Shown here in pieces: positions 39,901-46,149 of a stretch of DNA of 64,000 nucleotides. Position numbers and translations under genes: made by a program. Position 1 is the stretch's first letter; the number at the start of each line of letters is the position of its first letter. The notes under the pieces are model-generated. The model saw only the letters and a program-made list of their open reading frames with translations, was not told where the DNA came from and did not search any database. Origin of the DNA: Pseudonocardiaceae bacterium YIM PH 21723 (GTDB lineage Bacteria > Actinomycetota > Actinomycetes > Mycobacteriales > Pseudonocardiaceae); the NCBI GenBank assembly GCA_003600225.1, contig QZFT01000038.1:1-64000 (forward strand). The letters are read 5' to 3'.

Positions 39901-40834
39901 CGTACAGCGGCAGCACGTCGAGGGGGAAGCCCTGTTGGGTTCGGTGCCGTTCCAGGGCGTCCGCGGTGTCCCGGATCTCCCGCTCACCGGAGAGGAAGAC
40001 CAGGATGTCCCCCGGTCCCTCGGCGCGCAGTTCGTCGACGGCGTCGACGATGGCGGTGACCTGGTCCTTGTCGGAAGCAGTCTCTTCGGCCTCGTCGTCG
40101 AAGATCGGCCGGTAACGGACCTCGACCGGGTAGGTGCGGCCGGAGACCTCGACGATCGGCGCGTCGGAGAAGTGCTTGGCGAACCGCTCCGGGTCGATGG
40201 TGGCCGAGGTGATGATCACCTTGAGGTCGGGCCTGCGCGGCAGCAGCTGTTTCAGGTAACCGAGCAGGAAGTCGATGTTGAGGCTGCGCTCGTGCGCCTC
40301 GTCGATGATCAGCGTGTCGTACTGGTACAGCGAGCGGTCCTGCTGGATCTCGGCCAGCAGGATGCCGTCGGTCATCAGCTTGACCAGGGTGTCGTCACTG
40401 GACTTGTCGGTGAACCGCACCTTGAAGCCGACGGTGCTGCCCAGCGGTTTGCCCAGCTCCTCGGCGATGCGGTCGGCCACCGTGCGCGCGGCCAGCCGCC
40501 GGGGCTGGGTGTGCCCGATGAGTCCCCGGACGCCGCGGCCCAGTTCCAGGCAGATCTTCGGCAGCTGAGTGGTCTTACCCGAACCCGTTTCACCCGCGAC
40601 GATCACCACCTGGTGATCCCGGATCGCGGCGGCGATGTCCTCCCGCCGCTGGCTGATCGGCAGTTCCTCGGGATAGTTGATCTTCGGCACCGATTCGCGG
40701 CGCAGCGCGGCCTTGAGCTCGGCTGTCTCCAGATCCGAGGTGATCGACTCGGGTCCGGACTTGTCCAGCCGGCGGCGCAGGCGGCGCTCATCGCGCAGCG
40801 TGAGCTGCGCCAGACGGGTATTCAGGGTTTCCAT
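36947..40834 (-). CDS. hrpA: ATP-dependent RNA helicase HrpA
   Basis: A DEAH-box helicase of 1295 residues, the usual length of bacterial HrpA. Motif I is GETGSGKTTQLP (near residue 87), motif II DEAH in IIDEAHERSLNIDFLL, motif III SAT in ITSATIDPERF, and QRKGRCGRT is motif VI. HA2 and OB-fold regions follow, and the long C-terminal DUF3418 domain (YFVPVPDYVTAVLARM onward) is specific to HrpA. It acts in the cytoplasm on mRNA; in E. coli HrpA has roles in mRNA processing and in rescuing stalled ribosomes. The start used is ATG 40834; a TTG seven codons upstream is possible. Confidence 0.95.
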   Translation of the reverse strand: METLNTRLAQLTLRDERRLRRRLDKSGPESITSDLETAELKAALRRESVPKINYPEELPISQRREDIAAAIRDHQVVIVAGETGSGKTTQLPKICLELGRGVRGLIGHTQPRRLAARTVADRIAEELGKPLGSTVGFKVRFTDKSSDDTLVKLMTDGILLAEIQQDRSLYQYDTLIIDEAHERSLNIDFLLGYLKQLLPRRPDLKVIITSATIDPERFAKHFSDAPIVEVSGRTYPVEVRYRPIFDDEAEETASDKDQVTAIVDAVDELRAEGPGDILVFLSGEREIRDTADALERHRTQQGFPLDVLPLYARLSYAEQHRVFQPHGGRRVVLATNVAETSLTVPGIKYVIDPGTARISRYSNRLKVQRLPIEAVSQASANQRKGRCGRTSDGICIRLYSENDFLARSEFTDPEILRTNLASVILQMTSLGLGDMAAFPFVDPPDRRNINDGIALLEELGALAQDSGPEKRLTAMGRKLAQLPVDPRLARMVVEAQQAGCVHEVMVITAALSIQDPRERPSDQQAQADQQHARFVDKESDFMGLLNLWRYLREQQKALTSNQFRRMCRNEYLNYLRVREWQDIYSQLREVMRQLGATVENNPEDSPAAGDVVHRALLAGLLSHIGFKDPANPPDYLGARGAKFGIFPGSALFRKTPRWLMSAELVETSRLWARMNAKIEPEWAEELAPHLVKRQYNEPHWERKVSAVVAYEKVTLYGLPIIASRKINFGKIDPELCRALFIRHALVERDWPSNHKFLEHNERLRKEVEELEEKVRRRDLVVDDQTLYEFYDARVGKDVVSGAHFDRWWRDERKTSPQLLDFDRQLLLNENAKDVSEQAYPSQWRSETPGMDSTSLKLDYKFEPGTQRDGVSVVIPLAGLNQVKAEQFSWQVPGLRQELVTALLKSLRKTIRRYFVPVPDYVTAVLARMTNTEEPLLDALERELAALTGVQVARDDWRWDHVPEHLKITFQVQDNSGKIVAEGKDLEELRERLKPKVRETISTAAKDVQKTGLTTWDFGTLDKVVQRTHAGHRVTGYPALVDEGATVAIRVLDTAAAQQDLMWRGTRRLLLLNTPSPVKLVQRKLANEAKLVLSRNPHGGVPALLADCVDCAMDKIISDCGGPAWNQAGFDRILTHAKSQLGQATLIVLDQVRAALAAWHIAERKLDTVTAPVFKAAVADMTAQLKALIGPGFATATGYAQLGQLPRYVKGIEHRLDKLPEKFDRDEQWMHQVQDIDAEYRDLVKALPPGRQPGPELRAIRWMIEELRISYFAQPLGTAYPISEKRIFTAIDKLPG

Positions 40835-40983
40835 GACATCCGCAAGCTTAGGCAACGCGCTGGTCGCAGCGCGCGTGGATTACCGTCACTGCTCTTTTCC
40901 GGGAGATCGAGTCGCGGTTTGCGCCCATACGGGGGAAGGTGTACGCGCACGACCTCCCGCCTGATTACAGGAGATACAGCGGT

Positions 40984-41232
40984 ATGGGCATCTTTGACAA
41001 CATCGCGGACAAGGCAAAAGACCTCGCCAAGGAACACTCGGACGTGGTGAAGCAGGGCATCGACAAGGCAGGCGACTTCGTCGACCAGAAGACCGGCGGC
41101 AAGTTCAGCAGCCAGATCGACCAGGGCGAGGACCTCGTGGCGAAGCAGCTCGGGTTGGGGCAGAACCCTGAGCAGCACCAGCAGCAGAACCAGGATCAGC
41201 AGCAGAACCAGGACCAGCAGAACCAGCAGTAA
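40984..41232 (+). CDS. MT0933-like antitoxin-family small protein with Gln-rich tail
   Basis: An 82-residue protein. Residues 1-~58 match the MT0933 antitoxin family (MGIFDNIADKAKDLAKEHSD, then DKAGDFVDQKTGGKFSSQID): a helical, charged, CsbD-like sequence. The last ~22 residues are almost only Q, N, D and H. AGGAG near 40968 sets the ATG. The family name comes from a mycobacterial toxin-antitoxin prediction, but no toxin gene is adjacent here (the neighbours are hrpA and a DUF3037 gene), so a stand-alone or stress-related role is at least as likely. Confidence 0.8.
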   Translation: MGIFDNIADKAKDLAKEHSDVVKQGIDKAGDFVDQKTGGKFSSQIDQGEDLVAKQLGLGQNPEQHQQQNQDQQQNQDQQNQQ

Positions 41233-41238
41233 GTAAGA

Positions 41239-41305
41239 GCACTTTCCATGGAATCTGCTCCCGCCCGGGGCGACTCGGGTGGTGAGCAGATTCCATGGAA
41301 AGTGC
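41239..41305. terminator. Perfect 22-bp hairpin with TTCCATGGAA core
   Basis: Arms 41239-41260 and 41284-41305 pair perfectly; the loop is 23 bases and GC-rich. Each arm contains TTTCCATGGAA, shared with the hairpin at 28062-28110. It fills the space between the convergent MT0933-like and DUF3037 genes and touches the DUF3037 stop. Confidence 0.8.
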
Positions 41306-41677
41306 CTACAGGACCAGCAGGTCCAGCAGGCGGTCGAGGTCCTTGGCCGGGTCCACCGTGATGCCGGTGTGCACCGGGCCGGCCTGGATGATCGTGCTGC
41401 GCGGGGCGGTGAGCCAGCGGAACCGCTCCCCCGGTTTCATGACCACCGCCGGTCCTTCGCCGGTGCAGGTGCGCTCCCAGGACCGCAGCGCGGTGTCCAC
41501 GTCGGCCACGTCGCTGTTCGGGTCCAGGCAGTGCAACCGGCCGGTGTCCAGGTGCACCCGCGCGCCGAGGAAGTCCTTCTGCTGGCAGTAGAGCAGCACG
41601 CCGACGTTGATGAACTCCCCGCGCTGCACCCTGGGCACGGCGCGGATGACGGCGTATTCGAACGGGCTGTGCGTCAC
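41306..41677 (-). CDS. DUF3037 protein
   Basis: A 123-residue protein starting at GTG 41677, which overlaps the upstream HipA-like stop (GTGA). The pattern FEYAVIRAVPRVQRGEFINV at the start and DPNSDVADVDTALRSWERTC in the middle are typical of DUF3037, a small family of unknown function. DUF3037 genes are commonly found beside HipA-like kinase genes in actinobacteria, as here, so the two proteins probably work together. Confidence 0.85.
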   Translation of the reverse strand: MTHSPFEYAVIRAVPRVQRGEFINVGVLLYCQQKDFLGARVHLDTGRLHCLDPNSDVADVDTALRSWERTCTGEGPAVVMKPGERFRWLTAPRSTIIQAGPVHTGITVDPAKDLDRLLDLLVL

Positions 41678-42432
41678 GCAACGACCACCTTCGGCAGCCA
41701 CTGGGCGCGGGCGTCCAGCCGGGCCAGCAGATGGCTCAGGTAGGCGGCGCGGGTCTCCGCCGGGGAGGGCAGGCCGGACTCCTCCAGCCAGGCGTCGGGG
41801 ATCAGCGCCAGTACCTCCGTGAGCAGTTCCTCGGTCACCATGCCCGCCAGCCGCTCGTCGGCCTCGGGCAGCCGGGTGGCATAGCCGGCCAGTACATGGT
41901 CGGCGGCATCGTATGCCCTGGCCACGTTCTTCTGCGCGCTCGCCCAGTTGTGGTGGAAGTAAAGCGAGGCGCCGTGGTCGATCAGCCACAGCCTGCGGTG
42001 CCACATCAGCAGGTTCGGGTTGCGCCAGCTGCGGTCCACGTTCTCGGTGAACGCGTCCAGCCACAGCACGGCGGAGGCCAGGTCAGGCTCGATCTCGTGG
42101 ACCACCGGGTCGTAGCCGAGGGAACCGGGCAGGAAGTCCATGCCCAGATTCGTACCGGGGCTCGCGTACAGCAGCTCCTGGATCTCCTCGTCCGGCTCGG
42201 CCCTGGCCACCACCGGATCGAACTCGAGCACGACCAGTTCGGGAACCCGCAGCCCCAGCCTGCGGGCGAGTTCCCCACTGATCACCTCGGCGACCAGAGC
42301 CTTGGGGCCTTGACCGGCACCACGGAACTTGGCCACATAGGTGCCGAGATCATCGGCCTCTACGACGGCGGGCAGCGAGCCCCCTTCGCGCAGCGGCGTC
42401 ACATAGCGGACCGCTGTCACCTCACGCAACAT
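41674..42432 (-). CDS. HipA-like kinase-fold protein
   Basis: A 252-residue protein resembling the kinase fold of HipA. YVAKFRGAGQGPKALVAEVI suggests a nucleotide-binding strand with Lys, WLDAFTENVDRSWRNPNLL fits the catalytic loop (Asp and Asn) and LIDHGASLYFHH the metal-binding Asp. It is much shorter than E. coli HipA (440 residues) and lacks its N-terminal region and any HipB-type antitoxin gene nearby. Start 42432 is chosen because the preceding codons look non-coding. It is translationally coupled to the DUF3037 gene. Substrate of phosphorylation, if any, unknown. Confidence 0.8.
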   Translation of the reverse strand: MLREVTAVRYVTPLREGGSLPAVVEADDLGTYVAKFRGAGQGPKALVAEVISGELARRLGLRVPELVVLEFDPVVARAEPDEEIQELLYASPGTNLGMDFLPGSLGYDPVVHEIEPDLASAVLWLDAFTENVDRSWRNPNLLMWHRRLWLIDHGASLYFHHNWASAQKNVARAYDAADHVLAGYATRLPEADERLAGMVTEELLTEVLALIPDAWLEESGLPSPAETRAAYLSHLLARLDARAQWLPKVVVA

Positions 42433-42551
42433 GTGTTCACTGTAGAGACCCACTGCCAGCGAGTTTCCGAGCGGAGGTCCGTGCACGCGGGAGTGGCCGG
42501 GAATCCGTACTCGCCGACGGATTCCCGGTCTCAGGTTCAGCAGCCCTCAGA

Positions 42552-43154
42552 TCAGCAACGCTTCCAGGCGAACCGGTAGAAGTGTTCCTCCCGCTCCCGC
42601 AGGGTGCTGGTGACAGCGTTGTCAGCGCCGGTGGAGACACGCAGCTCGCTGTTCACGTTCAGGTTGCGTTGCTCGCCGCACGGCGCCCATACCTGGGACG
42701 CCGGGTCGATCACCTGGCTGAGTTGCCAGTCCTGCTGCAGCGGGCCGGTGAAGGTGTGGGACCAGGTGGCCTGGTCCTGGGAACCCTGGAAGTAGTGCGT
42801 CGCCTGTACCAGGCCGGTCGCACCGGCGGCGAGGTTCACCGATCCGGAGCGGTCCACCCGGTCGATGGTCCAGGTGTATCCGGCGGGCACCCGCACGGCC
42901 AGATTCGCCTGGCAGTTCTGCCGGGAACTCGTGGTGGGGGCGCCGCCACCGGCCGAGGCCTGGAAGTTGCTGAGCCGGATGACGAATCCGCTGTTGTCCG
43001 GTGCCGGGGCCACGGACACGGTGCCCGCCGGGCAACCGGATCCGTTGATGGTCACGGGGGTGACCTCGACCCGGCCTGCCGGGGGCGGATCGGGCGGAGC
43101 TGCCGGGGCGAGCATGACGGCGAGCAAGCCGGCCAGGGCTACGAAGCCCAACAT
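42552..43154 (-). CDS. Secreted DUF4360 protein
   Basis: A 200-residue preprotein, paralogue of the one at 28.8-29.5 kb. The short signal peptide ends near residue 18, followed by a Pro-rich start (PAAPPDPPPAGRVEV). Landmarks shared are NGSGCPAGTVSVAP, RQNCQANLAVRVPAGYTW, HYFQGSQDQATWSHTFTGPL, PCGEQRNLNVNSELRVSTG and the C-terminal FAWKRC. Cysteines are in the same four positions. The identity is moderate, so the duplication is old. Function unknown. Confidence 0.85.
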   Translation of the reverse strand: MLGFVALAGLLAVMLAPAAPPDPPPAGRVEVTPVTINGSGCPAGTVSVAPAPDNSGFVIRLSNFQASAGGGAPTTSSRQNCQANLAVRVPAGYTWTIDRVDRSGSVNLAAGATGLVQATHYFQGSQDQATWSHTFTGPLQQDWQLSQVIDPASQVWAPCGEQRNLNVNSELRVSTGADNAVTSTLREREEHFYRFAWKRC

Positions 43155-43218
43155 GGAGCGTCCTTTCGTCGGGGGTCGATACACCCCGCATACGAATCGG
43201 ACGGCCGTTTAATACAAA

Positions 43219-43263
43219 GCAGGGAGCCGTGTGCCGAACAGAACGCGGCACACGGCTCCCTGC
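43219..43263. terminator. Perfect 18-bp hairpin
   Basis: GCAGGGAGCCGTGTGCCG (43219-43236) is perfectly complementary to 43246-43263, loop of 9. It lies 10 bases past the stop of the possible 34-aa gene on the minus strand, which supports that gene being part of the transcript that starts upstream at 43.8 kb. Confidence 0.75.
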
Positions 43264-43273
43264 ACCAGCCAGG

Positions 43274-43378
43274 TCAGAGCCTGGTGGACTCCATCGACAC
43301 GGGTTCGAGGTGCTCAGCGGCCACGTCGGTACCGGCGGTCACCAGCGCACAGGCAACCGGGATTCGATGAATACTCAC
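43274..43378 (-). CDS. Possible 34-residue peptide gene
   Basis: A GTG at 43378 with GGGGAG nine bases before it opens a frame of 34 codons ending in TGA, directly before the perfect hairpin at 43219-43263. The peptide starts MSIHRIPVACALVTAG and ends EPVSMESTRL; it has a single Cys and no membrane segment. It is 62 bases downstream of the repeat-bearing secreted protein gene on the same strand. The spacing between ribosome site, frame and terminator makes it credible as a small gene or a RiPP-like precursor, but there is no modifying enzyme nearby and no known family. Confidence 0.35.
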   Translation of the reverse strand: MSIHRIPVACALVTAGTDVAAEHLEPVSMESTRL

Positions 43379-43440
43379 AGCCTTTCTCTCCCCGAGTTGA
43401 TGGGTTTCGTATCAACTTCAGTGAAGGCCGATCAGTGGAT

Positions 43441-43815
43441 TCACTTCACCGGCTGGGCGGGGATCCAGTCGCCCTGGGCGATCTCCTCGTCCGTCAGCTT
43501 GCGAACGTTCATGCTGCCGTCATCGTTCTTGTCGAGCGCGACACCGCCCGGCTGCTCGGTGCCGTCGACCGGCTTGGCGGGCTTGGCGTCGTCGCAGCGC
43601 ACGGTCTGGCTGTACGGGTTGTCCGGGCTGGCCGGCTGCTCGGTGCCGTCCACCGGCTTGGCCGGCTGGTGGTCATCGCAGCGCACGACCTGGCTGTGAC
43701 CGGAGTCGGACGGCGCGGAGGGAGCGGCGGCCATGGCGATGCCTGCGCCCGCCAGACCGGTGAGTGCGAAGGTGGCGGCACCGGCGATGACCATCTTGCG
43801 GGTGGTGAACTTCAT
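43441..43815 (-). CDS. Secreted protein with a 28-residue internal repeat
   Basis: A 124-residue preprotein: signal peptide residues 1-~31 (KMVIAGAATFALTGLAGAGI, then AMAAA). The mature part has two copies of a ~28-residue unit, SQVVRCDDHQPAKPVDGTEQ and SQTVRCDDAKPAKPVDGTEQ, each with one Cys, then a tail with an acidic stretch (DKNDDGS, LTDEEIAQGDW). Two cysteines could form one disulfide between the units. I do not recognise the family. GAGGAG precedes ATG 43815. Upstream lies a promoter cassette with three 11-base direct repeats, duplicated 410 bases further on. Confidence 0.8.
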   Translation of the reverse strand: MKFTTRKMVIAGAATFALTGLAGAGIAMAAAPSAPSDSGHSQVVRCDDHQPAKPVDGTEQPASPDNPYSQTVRCDDAKPAKPVDGTEQPGGVALDKNDDGSMNVRKLTDEEIAQGDWIPAQPVK

Positions 43816-43857
43816 GGTGTGCTCCTCGTTTTCTGGGTTCGTCCTGGGGACACCACT

Positions 43858-43919
43858 GAAGTTATTCACCGATTTCTGACATCCGCTGTGAGCAGCCTGA
43901 AGAGATCGTGAGAAAACGA
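43858..43919 (-). promoter_or_regulatory. Promoter cassette A with three 11-bp direct repeats
   Basis: On the plus strand TGTGAGCAGCC, TGAAGAGATCG and TGAGAAAACGA follow each other without gaps from 43887. Fourteen bases away, at 43858-43873, is GAAGTTATTCACCGAT, which on the minus strand gives a TAACTT-type -10 box 43 bases before the secreted protein ATG. Eleven-base phased direct repeats upstream of a promoter are the usual sign of an OmpR/PhoB-type response regulator site. Confidence 0.5.
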
Positions 43920-43927
43920 GCCCGTGA

Positions 43928-44107
43928 TCGGGGCGAGATACACATGGTGAGGAGTCGTGCACTGAACGGCTCACGAAGCCGGAGGTCGCCGGGCCACTCG
44001 ACAGACTGGCCGAGGCCGTCACCGCCGGTCTCCCCGAGCTCATCCCCGGCCGTTCGCAGGCTCAGCTGCCGATCACCGGAAAAGTAGACGGTATGTGGCG
44101 CCGTTAG
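43928..44107 (+). pseudogene. Coding-like fragment without a start codon
   Basis: Between two stops, 60 codons run open with strong GC at third positions in the last two thirds and a protein-like reading (LTKPEVAGPLDRLAEAV, TAGLPELIPGRSQ, then QLPITGKVDGMWRR and TAG). There is no ATG, GTG or TTG at a usable place. It is probably the 3' remnant of a gene lost by deletion. No family recognised. Confidence 0.35.
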
Positions 44108-44149
44108 GCGTTACGGCACCCCATACCCATGCAACTCAGCGGCACCGGA

Positions 44150-44233
44150 CTACGTCGGCACCGGCTGAGCCGGCTTGGGATCACCACCGGCGAGCGGCAC
44201 GCTGCAACGGCAGCTCCTCGCGACTCGATTCAC
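44150..44233 (-). pseudogene. Short remnant downstream of promoter cassette B
   Basis: A GTG-started 27-codon frame reads VNRVARSCRCSVPLAGGDPK then PAQPVPT. It lies at the same place relative to cassette B as the secreted protein gene does to cassette A, and its end (PKPAQPVPT) recalls the PAKPVDG and IPAQPVK of that protein. There is no clear ribosome binding site. A decayed duplicate is the likely reading; a short real peptide cannot be excluded. Confidence 0.3.
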
Positions 44234-44267
44234 CGTGTGATATATGCGTGAATTAGCCCGTTGGCTC

Positions 44268-44329
44268 GAACTTATGAACCGATTCATGGCTTTCACTGAG
44301 CGCGGCCTGAGAAAATCGTGAGAAGTGCC
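44268..44329 (-). promoter_or_regulatory. Promoter cassette B, duplicate of cassette A
   Basis: Three 11-base units (TGAGCGCGGCC, TGAGAAAATCG, TGAGAAGTGCC) start at 44297, and GAACTTATGAACCGAT lies at 44268-44283: the same two parts at the same 14-base spacing as in cassette A, offset by exactly 410 bases. It also lies 51 bases before the mmuM start, so the same boxes may affect that gene in the other direction. Confidence 0.5.
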
Positions 44330-44380
44330 CACCGTGATAGCAGCGAGATAGGAATCGTCGACGCACAGTAATCTGAGCGC

Positions 44381-45211
44381 ATGGTGTTGGTACTGGACGG
44401 CGGGCTGGCCACCGAACTGGAGGCGCGGGGGCACGACCTGTCCGGGGCCCTCTGGTCGGCCCGGCTGCTGAGCGATGACCCGGACGCGATCACCGCGGCG
44501 CACCGGGCGTTCTTCGACGCGGGCGCCGATATCGCCACCACCGCCTCGTACCAGGCGAGCCCGCCCGCACTGGGTGCCGAGGCCGAGCGGCTGCTGCGAG
44601 ACAGCGTGCCCCTGGCCCGCGCCGCGATGCGCACACCGGACAACCTGGTGGCCGCCTCGGTCGGTCCGTACGGCGCCGCGCTGGCCGACGGCAGCGAATA
44701 CCGGGGGCGATACGGCTTGAGCGTGGCCCGGCTCCGGGATTGGCACCGCCTGCGGATCGAGATCCTCGCCGACGAAGGCCCTGACCTGCTGGCCCTGGAG
44801 ACCATCCCCGATCTGATCGAGGCCGAGGCGCTGGCCGGCCTGCTCCCCGGACTCGGGGTGCCCGCCTGGCTGAGCTACACGATCTCCGGCGAGCGCACCG
44901 CCGCCGGGCAGCCGCTCACCGAGGCGTTCGCGATCGCCGCCGGCGTTCCGGAGATCCGGTATGTCGGCGTGAACTGCTGTGATCCGGCCGATGTGTTGCC
45001 CGCCGTCGAACTCGCCCACGCCGTCACCGGCAAACCGGTGATCGCGTACCCGAACAGTGGCGAGACCTGGAATGGCGGCTGGTCAGGGCGGTCGACCTAC
45101 TCCCCCGCGCTGGTGGCGGACTGGATCGCGGCCGGCGCGGAGATCATCGGCGGCTGCTGCCGGGTCGGACCCGCCCTGATCGCCGAGCTGGCTGCCATCG
45201 TCGCGCCCTGA
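44381..45211 (+). CDS. mmuM: Homocysteine S-methyltransferase
   Basis: A 276-residue protein that transfers a methyl group from S-methylmethionine (or SAM) to homocysteine to make methionine. The Zn-binding cysteines are in VGVNCCDP and in GGCCRVGP, the two conserved sites of the family; LDGGLATELEARGHDLSGALW at the start and YPNSGETWNGG near the end also fit (each within family blocks). It is cytoplasmic. The length is that of single-domain MmuM rather than of MetH. No clear ribosome binding site is seen before the ATG, so leaderless or weak initiation is possible. It forms an operon with the next gene (14-base gap). Confidence 0.93.
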   Translation: MVLVLDGGLATELEARGHDLSGALWSARLLSDDPDAITAAHRAFFDAGADIATTASYQASPPALGAEAERLLRDSVPLARAAMRTPDNLVAASVGPYGAALADGSEYRGRYGLSVARLRDWHRLRIEILADEGPDLLALETIPDLIEAEALAGLLPGLGVPAWLSYTISGERTAAGQPLTEAFAIAAGVPEIRYVGVNCCDPADVLPAVELAHAVTGKPVIAYPNSGETWNGGWSGRSTYSPALVADWIAAGAEIIGGCCRVGPALIAELAAIVAP

Positions 45212-45225
45212 CATAGGGTGATCCC

Positions 45226-46149
45226 ATGTCAGTGCGGGTGGGAATGGTCGGGCTGGGGTCGATCGCGCAGAAGGTCTACCTGCCGTATCTGTCGGCGCAC
45301 CCGGACGTGGACATCGTGTCGATCGTCAGCCGCAGGCAGTCCACGGTGGACGAAGCGCTGAGCCGATACCGGCTGGCGCACGGCAGTACCGATCTGGCCG
45401 CACTCCTGGGGCAGCGCCCGGATCTGGTGTTCGTGCACGCACCCACGGCTCACCACGTGCCGATCCTGACCACGCTGCTGGATGCCGGAATCCCGGTGTA
45501 CGTGGACAAGCCCCTGGCCGAGAACCTGTCCGACTCCACGGCACTGGCCAACCGAGCGGCCGAGCGCGGGCTGCTGCTGGCGGTGGGCTTCAACCGGCGT
45601 TTCGCCCCCGCTTATCTCCGCGCCCGCGACCGGATCCTGGAGTCCGGTCCGATCGAGCACATCACCGCGCTCAAGCATCGGCCCAGCCCGATCGAGGGCA
45701 GCCTCCGGGAGATCGTCTACGACGACCTGATCCACCTCATCGACCTGCTCGCCTGGCTCGGAGGTGACGGCACCGAACTGGACGCGGGCACCCTGCACAC
45801 GGATTCCGCAGGAAGGCTGACGCTGGCCGCCGGCCAGGTTCGACTGCCCACCGGGACGGGCTCCTTCGCCATGCACCGCAACGCCGGCTCGGATCAGGAG
45901 TACCTGTTCCTGCATGGCGCCGAACGTTCGGCGGCGGTGGAGAACCTGGAGATCCTTCGATTCCCGGACCTCGGCGCCGAGCCGGAGACGCCCGTTCCCT
46001 CGGAGTCCCCCGCGCACCGCCGGGGTTTCGCCCCGCTCATCGACCATGTGCTGGCCACCTACCGGAATCCATCAGCCTGCCAGGTTCGCGCCGACCTGAC
46101 GCTCACCTCGCACCGGCTGGCCGAGGACCTACTCAGCCGAACTGGCTGA
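45226..46149 (+). CDS. Gfo/Idh/MocA-family oxidoreductase
   Basis: A 307-residue NAD(P)-dependent oxidoreductase. The Rossmann motif is VGLGSIAQKVYLP at the N-terminus, the family signature with catalytic Lys is VYVDKPLAENLSDS (EKP-like, here DKP), followed by GFNRRFAP. The C-terminal sheet domain is present but compact. The family acts on sugars, inositols or other polyols; nothing here picks a substrate. The end overlaps the convergent SnoaL-like gene by 17 bases. Confidence 0.9.
   Translation: MSVRVGMVGLGSIAQKVYLPYLSAHPDVDIVSIVSRRQSTVDEALSRYRLAHGSTDLAALLGQRPDLVFVHAPTAHHVPILTTLLDAGIPVYVDKPLAENLSDSTALANRAAERGLLLAVGFNRRFAPAYLRARDRILESGPIEHITALKHRPSPIEGSLREIVYDDLIHLIDLLAWLGGDGTELDAGTLHTDSAGRLTLAAGQVRLPTGTGSFAMHRNAGSDQEYLFLHGAERSAAVENLEILRFPDLGAEPETPVPSESPAHRRGFAPLIDHVLATYRNPSACQVRADLTLTSHRLAEDLLSRTG

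Larger units (their letters stand above)
43816..44380. other. 565-base stretch without an intact gene
   Basis: It contains two copies of a 62-bp promoter-like cassette (43858-43919 and 44268-44329), a coding-looking fragment without start on the plus strand (43928-44107), and a 27-codon remnant on the minus strand (44150-44233). The layout suggests a duplicated and decayed neighbour of the secreted protein gene. Confidence 0.6.

Noticed and set aside
44381-44500. Riboswitch (SAM or cobalamin type) before mmuM
   Set aside because: The leader is only about 50 bases long and shows direct repeats of a regulator site; no riboswitch core is visible.
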